Counted from the first letter of the stretch, positions 10,590-21,756 are shown. The stretch is 64,000 nt of DNA from Agapetus fuscipes (GCA_951799405.1 OX637339.1:9548001-9612000), one strand, 5' to 3'. The notes: generated by a model from the letters alone, not told the origin. Numbers and translations are program-made.

Positions 10590-12400
10590 GTAGATCTTAC
10601 CGTATCTATTTAAAAATATCTATCAAAAACATGGTGGCGCGTAAACAGCTGATCGCTGCAGACAACAGTTTGTATGATTTGAATAGCATACATATACAGT
10701 GACCAGCTGTTTGTCGCTTACTAGTATTTTATGATTTTTTCAATACAGCATGTTACCTATTCACATCTTTCTTTTTTTTGAGTTCTATTTTTAAGTTCTA
10801 ACATCTCATTTTACGTCTAAAACACCAGTTTTTACGATTATGCAAAAATGACATCCATGAATGTCAGTGTGCAGCGCACATTGTAATTATGCAATATGGA
10901 CTCAATTATCTTCCTAAAAAATACTATTATCTTATCTTAAAAGATAATCAAATCAAAGTTGCATTGATTTATTATCATGTAAAGTCCAAACGTACGAGAA
11001 AACTAAAAATACATGTTGGTTCTCGCTTAAATACCCTATGTGTAAAAAGTACATAGAAATATTTTCAATGGTACACGTTCCGCCTAAGTTCATTATAAAA
11101 TGAACTCGACACAAATTTCATAAACAATTAAAACCCGGGTTGCTAGGGAACAAACCCACTAATATTTTGGAATTAAATATATGGACGCAGAAGTCTTTCT
11201 GAATAATGATTTATCCCGCTTTCGGTCTCATTAAAAGATAATAAAACAACTTCTTGATTTTCTTTACCTGTAACGTGCATATTATTAATCCATTAAAAAA
11301 CAGTCTTTTAATGGGAAATCAATGTTTTTTTAGTTGCAGCACGAGATTTTTAAAGATTATTTTATTATTAGAAATAAGTACCGATTAAATAGAAAAGACG
11401 TATTTAAATTTCAGTTTTAATATTTTTTTTCGAAAAAAAATCCTAGATAACCGCATTTGATTCGATACGACTTAACAAATGAATGGCATGATAAAGTGTT
11501 TACCTACTCAAATAATGATCGCATTCAAAGATGAACAAAAAAACAACACGCAAGCTTGTTGAATGATGAACGATCGTCTGACTATTTTCGGATGATATAT
11601 ATTTTTTATTGATAAAATTTTAAGTCTACCTTTATGTCTGTCTATCTCACAACGATCGAAATTCAAATTGATCTCGCTAATTTACAGCGAAGGGCGCCGC
11701 GTCTAATTTTATTCTCCGCATTGAAAATGGCGGCCATCATTTTCCCGCCTACATTAATGTCTATAAATGGCGCGCTATGCCAAGTTTTACTATCATTATC
11801 ATTTTATTTAGATACAATCAAACAGCTTGAAGGAATAATGGAGTCGGAACAAATGGTAAAGACAATGTTGTGAAAATTAGATCTAACGTCGCCATCTTGT
11901 AAAACGTCATTTTTAATAGTTCAACGTGATGCGATTTATTGCATAAGTATATATTTTTAATAAACATAATATGTTGGTTTTTATAAAAAAAATATCACTG
12001 GAACTATGAATTTCTAATAGGTTACATTCCGTCAATTTTTTAAGAGCAATTTTTTTTTTTTATATGATTTTAAAATTGTCTACTGAAATTTTCTCACTTA
12101 GTGATGAAACAGTTTTCTGTTTCGTCACTCCTTTCAATGTTTTTCAGTTGTCCACTCCTATTCTCTCACTTATTTCACTGTTTTTGTCAGCCCAATATTC
12201 ACTCGTGAATTGACTATGTGACTGGGTCACTTGGCCGGTTGTAAATGACTACTATTAGGGTCAGTGGGCATCTGTTTAACAAGTAGACACATAATATGGT
12301 ACTCTAACAGTGAACTTCCTTGCTTACCATATTAGTATACCTTCATACCTACTCAACAACCTTGTCCTACAGATAATTTTCTCTGCCTCAAGAACTATAA
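10590..12400. other. AT-rich stretch without a gene
   Basis: There is a weak hairpin-like block near 10590-10735 (AACAGCTGATC paired with CAGCTGTTTG), a MITE-E scrap near 11130-11180, and a GC-richer patch at 11680-11780 (GAAAATGGCGGCCATCATTT). No exon with convincing splice sites and no recognisable protein were seen. Confidence 0.5.
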
Positions 12401-12409
12401 TAATCTATA

Positions 12410-12600
12410 ATCTAAGCTGCAAAGATATGTTAATATTTAAGGCTCATATTGAATGCATGCCCACAGACAGGCGCATGTAGGTTCGCGCCTACACATTCTG
12501 CATGTGTGCATGCAAATAAAAAAAATCTCAGATGAACATAAACTCCACCCGCTTTTTCTTGAAACAGGGGTGGCATTGGCAAAAGTGAACCTTTTATGTT
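12410..12600 (-). repeat. REP-A copy
   Basis: Reverse-oriented copy with GAAACAGGGGTGGCATTGGC and TTGAATGCATGCCCACAGAC. Confidence 0.7.
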
Positions 12601-12694
12601 ATGTTTAAACTTATTCTGGAAGAACAAGAATATGCTACAATAATATTAATAATGGTAAGAAAACAAGAAAAACAAGGAAAAACAAGTCGTTACT

Positions 12695-12970
12695 TAGTAT
12701 GGTTAAGCGTTGGCACTCGAATTAGCGGTATTGAAACAAGTGCAAGTTCGAACCTCGTCGTATAGATACTATCGATGATAACATTGATCATTATTTTAAT
12801 GAATTATTTATTAATTTAATTAATTAATTGAAAACTACCCAAAGACATCTATTGAACCAGAGTCAAAGTTATTGTCGATAGGACACGGCGCAGGCGGGGT
12901 TCGAACTTGCGATTGTCTCAATAACGCTGATTCGAGTGCCGACGCCTTATCCCCTTAACCATGCCAGCGA
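12695..12970. repeat. Inverted pair of tRNA-like segments around an AT palindrome
   Basis: The left segment (GGTTAAGCGTTGGCACTCG ... GCAAGTTCGAACCTC) recurs as its reverse complement on the right (GGGGTTCGAACTTGC ... CGAGTGCCGACGCCTTA). Between them lies AT-rich sequence rich in TTAATTAATTAATT. The AT part recurs at 35800-36075. It looks like two opposed SINE heads forming a foldback. Confidence 0.6.
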
Positions 12971-13674
12971 TGCATGAGGCGTAATGTGTAAATTGGATCA
13001 CTTTTTCCAATGTCACCTCTGTTTCAGGTTGAGTCAGACATTGAGGTAAAAAGTTGCACTAAATGTGCAGTGTGGTTACGTATTTGCGTATCTCTGTTGT
13101 CAGTCAAGAGAGCTCAAAGCCCGCTATTGCACCCGAGTATAAAACATGAAACAAACTCCCCTCGATTGCGTAAATTGGAAAATGTATTAAAAATACAACA
13201 GCACACCTAGTGAGTGATTTCGTTTTCATACGTTTCTTTTATTTACGCGATCGCGGGAAGTTAGTCTAAATGTTTAGTACCTACTCGCGGTACTGCACCT
13301 TGTTGGGTATAATTGAATGGAGCGAGTAAGTAGGTATCCCCGCAGCCAGGGAGCCGCCGCGTTATGCGTTGTGTGTGATGTGTGATGTTAGCAGCAGGAG
13401 CTTTCGCCTGTTATTGGATTAAGTCGGCGCTGTGGCTGCACTAAAATATAATTACTGCAAGCTTGTGCGCTAAAGGTAACTATCTGCATGTACATATAAT
13501 TTGCTTTCATACAAAATACCATGTAGGTAGTACATAACTCGCTTTTGTGTTGCGTAAAATGTTTAGGTATAGTGTGGTTTTGGTTGTGTATTTACGAAAG
13601 CTCGTTGATGATGAAAAGCAAAGTAGGAAAACTATGTGTGTAGATTAAATAGGTAATAATAATATAATAATATA

Positions 13675-13910
13675 ATATAATCAAAGTTGCAAGGATATAT
13701 TCATTCAAAGCTCTCAGATGTATGCCCACAAACAAACACGTGTAGTTCGCGCTTACAAATGCTGATTGTGTACTTACAAATAAAATCCAAACATAAGCCC
13801 TGCAACTCTTGCCGACATTCCCTGAAACAGGGGTGACATTGGCAAAGTGAGCCATTTTTTACAGTATGGGTGGTCAGCCTCATACCAACCTATAAGTCAA
13901 GGAATAATAA
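13675..13910 (-). repeat. REP-A copy, near full length
   Basis: Reverse-oriented. It spans GTTGCAAGGATATATTCATT to TATGGGTGGTCAGCCTCATA and CTATAAGTCAAGGAA. Confidence 0.75.
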
Positions 13911-14140
13911 TTGTGGTTTTCAACAAAATAGTTTATAAGAACACCTTTTTTTACCGGCCGTATTTTGAATAGTAATTAAGAAAAAAAGTTGTAGGTTAAC
14001 AGAATGATTAAATTTGTGTCATATTGTAAACATTAAATAAAAAATATTTCTATTAAACAACGATTTTTTATCCAGTATTTTTTGAACCACAATTAATGAG
14101 AAGAAGCAGTTCATACATTATGTACGATTACTGATTAGGT

Positions 14141-14346
14141 TAGCGGTTTCCAAACTGGGGGGCGCGAGCTATGGCTAGGGATTACTGATTAGGTTAGTGG
14201 TTTCCAAACTGGGGGGCGCGAGCTATGGCTAGGGTAGGCGCCAAAAATGTGTCTATATTAGTATTAGTATGAATATTATGAAATAAAACGTAGAAAGGGA
14301 GGCGCGAAAAAAAAATTTTTGGTTGCAAAAAGTTTGGAAGCCGCTG
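14141..14346. mobile_element. hAT-like MITE with 8-bp target duplication
   Basis: The ends are TAGCGGTTTCCAAACT and AGTTTGGAAGCCGCTG, inverted repeats of the CAG(T/C)GG...CCAAACT type common in hAT elements. Both sides are flanked by the 8-mer GATTAGGT (14133-14140 and 14347-14354), the size made by hAT transposases. The left end, with the target duplication, is repeated in tandem (54-bp period, 14126-14234). No transposase is present. Confidence 0.8.
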
Positions 14347-14454
14347 GATTAGGTACATTGGTTTTTGTTGTGAAAATGGCTTTTGTTGTGAAAATAAAAC
14401 CAATAAGTATACAAATGTATATTTTATGAGATCCTGTAGAACTGACTTCAACAC

Positions 14455-14765
14455 AATGCACAAGTAAGGTGCAGCTTCTTATTACGTTATCCCCAGTTGA
14501 ATCGCGTGTGACGAGTACAATCTATTAATTTTCTGAGGTATGGGGGACGGCTCGACGTCAACCACTTTATTTGAAAAAGGGGGGTTCGCTGATCCCGATT
14601 GCGCTGGTTCTCATTTCTTGCGAAGGCCAAGAGGAATCTAACCGGTTCTATAATTCTTGTGTTTGAAATAAACATATTTTCTGATACTTATTCTTTTTTT
14701 GAAGCGAACCCTAGCCCTCTGACTTTGTAAACAAGCTTTTTACCAACTGAGCTATCAACCAGACT
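14455..14765 (-). mobile_element. SINE-B copy, diverged
   Basis: Reverse-oriented. It shows CTGGTTCTCATTTCTTGCG, TTTGAAATAAACA and, at the head, CCAACTGAGCTATCAACC. Confidence 0.65.
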
Positions 14766-14769
14766 CTCT

Positions 14770-14935
14770 TCCTATCAATAATCTAAGTTACAAGGATACA
14801 CGACAATTGGTTCACTTTTGCTAATGGCACCCGTGTTTCAAGGAGGGTATCAAGTAAAGCAGGGTTAATGCTCATTTAAGGTTTGGGTTTTTATTTGTGG
14901 AAGTGCAAACTTGCACCGTGTCTGATTTCGGGCGA
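14770..14935 (+). repeat. REP-A copy, partial
   Basis: Forward copy with TTGGTTCACTTTTGCTAATG and TTTAAGGTTTGGGTTTTTAT. It directly precedes the LINE coding tail. Confidence 0.6.
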
Positions 14936-14939
14936 GCAT

Positions 14940-15214
14940 GATGGTTTGGGCATATGGAGAGAATGAATGAGGAAAGACTGACGAAGAAAGTATATGTTGG
15001 TAGAATAGATGGATGTCGTGGTAGAGGAAGACCGAGAAAGGTATGGATGGACCAAATATCCGAAATTGCGAATGAATGGAATATCCAGAGTCATAATAAA
15101 AGAAGAGCTTGTATGAAGAAGGTTATGACTCTGGAGGAAATGAAAGAAGTATGTAAGGATAGAAAGAAATGGCGGTTGATCTGTGATGTTGGCGGCTGGG
15201 GTTTGTTAAAGTGA
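14940..15214 (+). pseudogene. LINE reverse-transcriptase C-terminal tail
   Basis: This 86-codon plus-strand frame starts within NEERLTKKVYVGRIDGCRGR, continues GRPRKVWMDQISEIANEW and ends KEVCKDRKKWRLICDVGG. Such Arg/Lys-rich GRGRPRK...WMDQI...DRKKWR tails end RTE-like reverse transcriptases. The same tail recurs in broken form at 36975-37070, 44930-45040 and 52436-52540. Here it runs into non-coding sequence and then REP-A (15295), which suggests that REP-A is the 3' UTR of this LINE. The rest of the polymerase is absent. Confidence 0.7.
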
Positions 15215-15294
15215 AATTGGTTTTGTGATTTAGTTTTTTATGTCAATGTATATGTATATTGTTGTTTATTGATTTTAAAAATGTAATTTGTCAT

Positions 15295-15560
15295 GTATGT
15301 TCCTTGACTTATAGGTTGTTATGCGGCTGACCACCCATACTGTAAAAAAATGGTTCACTTTGCCAATGTCACCCCTGTTTCAGGGAAGGACGGCAAGAGT
15401 TGCAAGGCTTATGTTCATTTGAGATTGGGTTTTTATATTGTAGGTCCACATGCGGCATGTGTTAGCGCGAAATTATACATATCTGCTTGTGGGAATGCTT
15501 TTAATATAAATCTTAAATGATATATATCTTTGCACCTTAGATTAGATTAGATTAAATATG
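15295..15560 (+). repeat. REP-A copy, full length
   Basis: Forward copy from TTCCTTGACTTATAGGTTG through GCCAATGTCACCCCTGTTTC and GTCCACATGCGGCATGTG to a TTAGATTAGATTAGATT tail. It serves as the intact reference for the copy split at 31771/35052. Confidence 0.8.
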
Positions 15561-15764
15561 AATCTCAAATATAAAATACTAGCAACATAAGAGTATAGAC
15601 AAGGAATAAAAATGAAATGGGGTTAGGTTTGCAATAAAAGCAAATGCGGTTCAATCAAGCTTTTGCTCGAAGCCAACTGGGTTTTGTAAACGCGCCCGAG
15701 TATCACAAATACAAAGTCAACACAAATGTCAGAGCTTGAACAAACTACGCTAATGGATCCTCAC

Positions 15765-15835
15765 AGTTCACACTAATTCACAGTTCACAGTTCACGCTAA
15801 TTCACAGTTCCAGTTCACGGTTGTATTGTTACCTA
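15765..15835 (+). repeat. Short tandem repeat (CACAGTTCA-like)
   Basis: Irregular repeats of CACAGTTCA / CACACTAATT over about 70 bp. No function is visible. Confidence 0.6.
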
Positions 15836-15954
15836 TTCCATTGTCTAAACTGACGCGGCATTGGAAAACAAACTGAAATGCTTTAATCATCTAATTTAAG
15901 TGGAAATGTGGTGCATCCTTTGATGCGAAAGTAATTTAAATGTATTGATGAAAT

Positions 15955-16100
15955 GGGGAAAGGCGGCAGGTATTGCAATGTTCATGTGAGGTGTGTGTGT
16001 GTTTTTTTATTCTAGGTACACATGCAGCATGCGTAAGCACGAACTTGTACGTGTCTGCCTGTGGGCGTGCATTAAATATAAGCCTTGAAAGTGAAAAGGT
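15955..16100 (+). repeat. REP-A copy, partial
   Basis: Forward 3' half: GGTACACATGCAGCATGCG, TGTCTGCCTGTGGGCGTGC and ATATAAGCCTTGAAAG. Confidence 0.65.
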
Positions 16101-16164
16101 GGTGCATCTTTTGATGCGAGAGTAATGAAAAAGTATTGACTAAATGCAACGCAACGCAACTAAG

Positions 16165-16360
16165 CTGCACATACGGTGTAATTCTTTACCGCGTTGCGCA
16201 CAAAGAGAGAGCATTTAGCATGTGGTACCTATTTATTATCAAGTACTTCACTGCAAATGGGAGTTTCACAGCTCCCGAGGGGCTGGTTCTCATTCCTTGT
16301 GAAGGCTGAGTAAACATTGGCGGTATTTTGATTTTGGGTTTGAAATAAACGACATCGAAA
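16165..16360 (-). mobile_element. SINE-B copy, partial
   Basis: Reverse-oriented body with GGAGTTTCACAGCTCCCGAG, GGTTCTCATTCCTTGTGAAG and GTTTGAAATAAACG. The tRNA-like head is missing. Confidence 0.65.
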
Positions 16361-16374
16361 TATTGAATTAAAAA

Positions 16375-16455
16375 AAGCGATGGAAAGGCATGGATAAGAT
16401 TGGAGGAGGCCTACGTCCAAGAGTGGAATGAGAGGGCAAAAGAAGAAGAAGAAAA
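16375..16455 (+). pseudogene. LINE 3' coding tail scrap
   Basis: Reads KAWIRLEEAYVQEWNERA before an AAGAAGAAGAAGAAAA tract, the usual terminal segment of RTE-like reverse transcriptases. Too short to be functional. Confidence 0.45.
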
Positions 16456-16980
16456 TATCTCAGGGTGTGATGTTTCAAGGTTAGCTTATCTGACTTTAAC
16501 GTGAAAAATAAATGTACGTGGGATTCTCATATGTTTTCTCTTTTCATCCAGTATAAAGTCGTTAAACTAAGTGTGAAACAACCTGGCAATCTCGCATTGT
16601 TAGTCAAGATTTTGTTATGTTAAATTATTGTTACATTAATTAGTTATTGTTATTGTTAAGTTATTGTTACATACCTTGATAACAATTTTGAGGAATATTC
16701 CCAAAACGTCGATCGTGATCTTCATCTTGTTGCTTCAGTATAATTTGTTGTAACTATAAGATTGTTCGTTTTATTGCTCCAAAGGTGTACACCATTTCTG
16801 TTGAAAACGCATCAAATGGACGTTTCCGCTTTTCGTAACATTATGTTTGTATTATCCACTGAAATAACAAATGTATAAATGTTATATTCAATTCACAAAA
16901 CACAATTTAAATAAATATTTGAACTTTTTAAGAAGATGTCACTTGGAAGCAATTCGTTATATAAGCAAACTTTTTCTCAC

Positions 16981-17250
16981 CGTGTATTTTCAGGGTCTTG
17001 AAACTTTTTTGTCCCGCAGCCAACTTCGCGTGTGTTTCTTTTCCCTTGGACAGATCTCGCTGTAAGCGCACAAAACTGAGGAATTTTGCAATATCTGCGA
17101 TGACGAGATCACGGAGTGTATTAGTGTGGTTTTCTTGCGTGGACCGCCATCTTTTGCCGTTGGAGATGTCATGGCTTCGCGTCTTTATTTAGACTTCAGT
17201 GCTTCAGCGCAGACTGGGCGATGGACGCCCGGAGGGACACTTTTATACCC
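16981..17250 (-). promoter_or_regulatory. Candidate TATA promoter and first exon
   Basis: On the minus strand a GC-richer block starts with GCGGGTATAAAAGTG (TATA near 17243-17250). About 70 bp downstream is GCCATGACATC (ATG at 17172). A donor-like ACACG|GTGAGA lies at 16980/16981. The ATG frame (60 codons) stops at 16990, before the donor. Another frame without an ATG stays open to the donor (RDLVIADIAKFLSFVRLQ). No family is recognised. It could be a non-coding first exon of a minus-strand gene or a decayed gene. Confidence 0.3.
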
Positions 17251-17624
17251 GCTTTCAGCTATTCCTTTTTTTAAATTTGAAAATGGAACATTATTTAAAA
17301 ATATGAATGCTGTGGCGTCTTCATTTGTTTTTGGATTGTTATTTTTGTCTCTGCAAATATGTCACACGCGTTGGCTGTGTTTTTTTGCAGCTTTTTTCTT
17401 TTGCCCTCTCAGACTGGCGATGCGTGAGACAGAGCAGTCATAATATCAGGTTAAGTAGAGTCATTAATGTATTTTATTGTGAGAATAGAAGAAGCACAAA
17501 AAATAGATTCACTCCTGGGAAAAAAAGCATAATAATGTATTGAAAAGTGTTAATTTAGAAAACACATGCATAGATGAGTTTGAATAGAGTTTTTTTTTGT
17601 ATAAAGAGGGTTCAACTTTATTGA

Positions 17625-17800
17625 CAGGGCACATACATGGCATGGATCATAGAAGCCTTGAGAGGATGGTTGTGATGACATACCCAGAAGGGAGCAGAAT
17701 ATTGGGAAAACCCAGAACAAGGTGGCTGGATAGAGATGCACCTATACGAGAAGAAAAGCGTCGGATGGACAGAGTTGACAACTGTTAATGAAGAACGCCG
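17625..17800 (+). pseudogene. LINE C-terminal remnant
   Basis: Reads GHIHGMDHRSLERMVVM then SRILGKPRTRWLDRD, a variant of the GHV.RM...G.PR.RWLD tail of RTE-like reverse transcriptases. Isolated and truncated. Confidence 0.6.
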
Positions 17801-17960
17801 GGATCCACTTCGCATTTTTGACTAAATAAAAAAAAAACACTTCATAGCTGTTAGTTCGTGTCGTGTTAGGCATTTCACATAGAAAGGCTGGTAATGCAAA
17901 ACCCACATTTCAGGCAGTCTCATAGAAACGATAAAACACAAATAGTCTTTTGAGCTCAAA

Positions 17961-20228
17961 TTAAAAGTTTTTCACTTTATCACGGTTTACATATTTCTCA
18001 TATAAAGAGCTCCACATAACGAATTCTGCCTTTGGGAAGTATTTCTCAGTTTGTCTGCTCATCTTGATCCTGAAACCAGAACCTGAAGGCCGAACTAAAT
18101 TCTTCTTGTTACCAAAATCAGCCCAGCGCTTCTTTCTGGTGATTTTTGATGTCTTCTTTCCTTTAATTGTCTTTTTATGGATGATCAGCTCAAAAACAAA
18201 TATAATGGAACTTGCTATCATACCCAGTATCAAAGTTATGAAGGCTCCTTGCAAATGATCAAGGGTGATGCTTTTGTTGTCTTCCTCCACGTGGATTCCT
18301 GACTCTCTTGCTAGATTCGCAGCCATTCTTTTGGCACGAATTTTGAAATCATTGTAAAACCGTCTCACCAACCCATTAGATTTCAAAATGGTAATCAAAA
18401 CGTTGAACTCTTCGAGGAATGCAAAACCTTTGACTGCAACCATTTCAACAGAAAATGAGAAGACGTTGGAGTCCAACATGGTGAAGAGAGGAACTCCGTG
18501 AGCGTCGTTGTAATGGTTAGTTGTTGCTGACAAATATCTGACATAAGATTTGCTTGTCAGGACTGATATGTTTCTGTATTTGATGACATGATCCATGACT
18601 TCATGTATATCCATTTCGAGGTAGTTGGTATGAAAGTGCTCTTCAATTTCATCAATAGAATTGTTAAACAGAAACCGGAAAGCTTCGTTGCCTCCAAATT
18701 TCAACTTTGCTTCCAGCATGTCATTTACACTTGATATCTGGTGCTCGTAAGATGGATTCGTCAAGATGGTTATCAGTTTTGTTTGATACGCTGTTACCCA
18801 GATCATCCCATACAGACAAAACACTACAAAGTAAACCCTCATGGCATGACTGTTTGGCCTCTGCACCATAGATACACACAATGTGATACACAAAGAGTCC
18901 AACATAGATGGAACAAGCTCCTTTATCTTGATTCCAGTTTCAAAGAAAATCTTGGAGAAGAAGAACCAGACAAAGGTGCATATGAAGTACACCACTCCAC
19001 TAGCCATCCACATCTTGGGCTTGAAGATGACTACTAAGTTTTCCCAGTGCGGGTTTTCCCTTGCTCTTGGTACAACCCACACGTAAGAATCTTGAAGGTA
19101 GGACAGAGTTGCATCAAAGTCCTCGTGCACATCGTTGTCCGGGTAAATGGCACCGATTGCAATCTCTCCTTTTCCTTTCTTCAGAGCTCCAAACATTCCA
19201 TACCAACTACCATTGGGAAGGATATCTCCCCACGCTGGCTCTTCAGTGTTTAAGTCTATAGTGAAATTCAACCGTTCAGCTATCACGTCGATGATATCTC
19301 TGTCGAAACCACGTTCTCCATCGCTGCTGTTGTGATTAACAAACGGATGCCAGATGACTCCCAAAACTTTAATAGTACACCCCATGAGATTCCTAGGAAG
19401 CTTGTCGGGAAACAGTTTCAAATTTGTTGTCAATTGACCTTCTACACATTGATCCACATCTTTCATATACTTCACAACTTCCTGATTTTTTTCACCACAT
19501 CTTCTAGGTGGATCGTACGGATTCCAACTGTAAATGTGAACAATGGAATGGTTCTTCCAGTCATGAATCAGTACTGTAGTGTTCATTGCGTGGTACGACC
19601 ACAAGGAGCGAAGAATAAAAGTTGGATACATTAACATTCTTCTCTCGCTTCTGGGCAGTTTGGAGCAATAGATGATGATCGGCGCTTTTGCGTTCCAGGA
19701 AGCGACTCTCACAATCTCCTTGATTTTGCTGATATAAACTTGGTAGCTGTCAACAATCAGGACGTATGCTTCTGCCAATCTTATGAACATGACATGAGAT
19801 TGGACAAACACATCTTCAACTACGCTTATGTAGTCATTGTCAGTTTGTTCGTGGTGGGATAGAGTAGTTGCATCCGAACTCCTGACAGCAATGTCATCTT
19901 CGTTCTGCCCAATTGTCATGATGGCTGTTCTGGCCACTTTGAACATGTCGTGAAACACATTGTTCTGGACGGCATCAGCCAGATTTGACATGTTGTAGGA
20001 CTTGGTTATGACCATGAAGCCTTTTGGGTCGTAAAGAAAGTCCCGATCGATGATTGTCTTCAAACATTTGCCAACGCTGTCAACCAACTCAGGATGAGTA
20101 TCTTTGATGACAATACTGTCAACAAATGCCACTGAAGTTAGCAGCAATAGTACAAAACTGATAATTTTATTTGTGACAATACTTTTCATCGCTGTCATGT
20201 TTGTTGTAAAAATCTTTTCCCATTTCAT
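17961..20228 (-). CDS. Divergent ionotropic receptor (IR), single exon
   Basis: An intact, intronless 755-residue frame for an ionotropic-glutamate-receptor-related chemosensory channel. A hydrophobic signal segment (ISFVLLLLTSVAFV) follows three possible Met starts (residues 1, 11, 14); the later ones give the more typical signal peptide. An extracellular N-terminal region leads into the S1 ligand half (GFDRDIIDVIAERLNFTIDL, about residue 306). TM1 is near 404-428, and the pore region and TM2 near 440-484, where AYQTKLITILTNP replaces the SYTANLAAFL signature. S2 contains FLEEFNVLITILKSNGLV, and TM3 is near 660-684. A basic C-terminal tail of about 70 residues follows. The canonical glutamate-binding Arg/Thr/Asp set is not evident, as in divergent IRs. 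It lies between the aquaporin exons and a possible 5' exon on the same strand. The subfamily cannot be fixed by reading. Confidence 0.9.
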   Translation of the reverse strand: MKWEKIFTTNMTAMKSIVTNKIISFVLLLLTSVAFVDSIVIKDTHPELVDSVGKCLKTIIDRDFLYDPKGFMVITKSYNMSNLADAVQNNVFHDMFKVARTAIMTIGQNEDDIAVRSSDATTLSHHEQTDNDYISVVEDVFVQSHVMFIRLAEAYVLIVDSYQVYISKIKEIVRVASWNAKAPIIIYCSKLPRSERRMLMYPTFILRSLWSYHAMNTTVLIHDWKNHSIVHIYSWNPYDPPRRCGEKNQEVVKYMKDVDQCVEGQLTTNLKLFPDKLPRNLMGCTIKVLGVIWHPFVNHNSSDGERGFDRDIIDVIAERLNFTIDLNTEEPAWGDILPNGSWYGMFGALKKGKGEIAIGAIYPDNDVHEDFDATLSYLQDSYVWVVPRARENPHWENLVVIFKPKMWMASGVVYFICTFVWFFFSKIFFETGIKIKELVPSMLDSLCITLCVSMVQRPNSHAMRVYFVVFCLYGMIWVTAYQTKLITILTNPSYEHQISSVNDMLEAKLKFGGNEAFRFLFNNSIDEIEEHFHTNYLEMDIHEVMDHVIKYRNISVLTSKSYVRYLSATTNHYNDAHGVPLFTMLDSNVFSFSVEMVAVKGFAFLEEFNVLITILKSNGLVRRFYNDFKIRAKRMAANLARESGIHVEEDNKSITLDHLQGAFITLILGMIASSIIFVFELIIHKKTIKGKKTSKITRKKRWADFGNKKNLVRPSGSGFRIKMSRQTEKYFPKAEFVMWSSLYEKYVNRDKVKNF

Positions 20229-20799
20229 TCTAATGTTTTCGATGTTCCGAATGTGTTTGTTCTCAGTGAGTAAACGTCACAAGTCTACAAGATATAATAT
20301 AGCTAGAATCTTAACCAGGAAATATCCAAATATTAGTTTTTTTCTTAGAAATCCGGCAATAAGTCGACCCATTTTTGTTGTTGTCTTTGTACATACATAT
20401 ATGTAAGAACTGGCATAATATGTCAGTTATGTGGACTATTTTGACACATCCATTAATTTATTAAACAACCATTTTCTAAGTGAATTTGAATTTTTTTCAA
20501 ACGAATAATAATATAATTAAATAGAATCTATTAAAATGTTTTTTTCGGATAATATAATTTATCACGGTGGCTAAATTTAAACTGATTAAAAATTGCATGA
20601 ATTCAAGTGACATAAATATTATGAAATGTCGTGACAGAATACAATGACATACCGTTCTGCACACTACGTAGCGTGACATAAGTTTATGTTTTGAATAATG
20701 TTAAATTAGAAAATATGTTTTGCGTGAATTTTGTATGCACGCCAATCCATGATTAATTTAATTTTTGCACCGTAAAATTAAACGAATACGAAACACTGA

Positions 20800-21000
20800 A
20801 ATACAGAAGACATTGTAAGATGGGGATGACGGCGAAGACGATACTGGTATGAACATATTAACAGAATGGGGAAACGATAGGATAAGACCACCGGGTAGAC
20901 CTCCGGAGAGTTGGTTTGATAGCTGGTTGTCTGGATCACAGGAGGAAGTAGCGGCTCAGACAGATTCTTCGGATCTATGAAAGAAAAGATCTATGAACAT
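20800..21000 (+). pseudogene. LINE C-terminal remnant
   Basis: Degraded segment with ATGGGGAAACGATAGGATAA and GACCACCGGGTAGACCTCC, resembling the RMG..R....GRP tail of RTE-like elements, with several stops. Confidence 0.4.
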
Positions 21001-21234
21001 GTGATGTTGCAGTTTTTTGCCTTTGAAATGGAATTTGTGCCGAATTTGTGCCGAATTCATTACAAAGAGTCAAATCTCGTATACATAGTACCAATTCTAT
21101 ACATAATCTGATTCACATTTCAACTTTTTTTATTCGTACTTTGAAATTGACATTTTGATTTTTTTTTACTCTTTCAGAAAACACAAAAGTACAAGTAGCG
21201 GCACAGGATTAATGAAAAGAAGAAGAAGACCCTA

Positions 21235-21295
21235 GTTGCATAGACGTGTGTTGTTTACCCACCGAGGAAAAATCAAATTTGGAGTCCATTAGGCT
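21235..21295 (+). mobile_element. MITE-E scrap
   Basis: Retains only the TTTACCCACCGAGGAAAAAT-like end of the family. Confidence 0.35.
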
Positions 21296-21756
21296 GGTTA
21301 GGCACATAAAAAGGCATTTTTTTTTAAATGGATTAATAAGTTTCAGAGGGTAACTCTTATATTTAAAAAAAACAGTTGGCCTCCTTGCTTTTAATATTCA
21401 AGAGCCATAAAGAAAATAAGAATAGGTAATAAAAAAACTTCATTGTCGAAGAAACGCAGTCTGCTTGTGACAATTATAGTTGTGAATTATAAAAAAAAAA
21501 TCTTTCAACGAGAATTCTTTTAAAAATGTGATTCGATTGATATCTAGAAAATACTTTTTGAAGAGTATTGTTTTTGTAGTCAGTTTCCAAGAATGCGTTA
21601 CAGTTTTCAACTTTTATTTACCAATCATGAAAATAAAATACCCAAGATATTATAAACGACACAAGACTTAAAAAAACATTAAATAAAAATTAAACTTTAT
21701 TAAAATTTAAACTTTATAAGTCACTGTCTTTAAAATGTGGTTGTAGGTACCTTCAG

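Noticed and set aside
11634..11873. 79-codon frame in a GC-richer patch with ATGGCGGCC
   Set aside because: No recognisable motif and no splice signals; probably a degraded element.
13010..13210. 66-codon plus-strand frame
   Set aside because: Overlaps sequence that recurs in diverged form near 24950 and 53680; no splice or domain support.
19332..19634. Plus-strand frames inside the ionotropic receptor
   Set aside because: Antisense shadows of an intact 755-codon gene.
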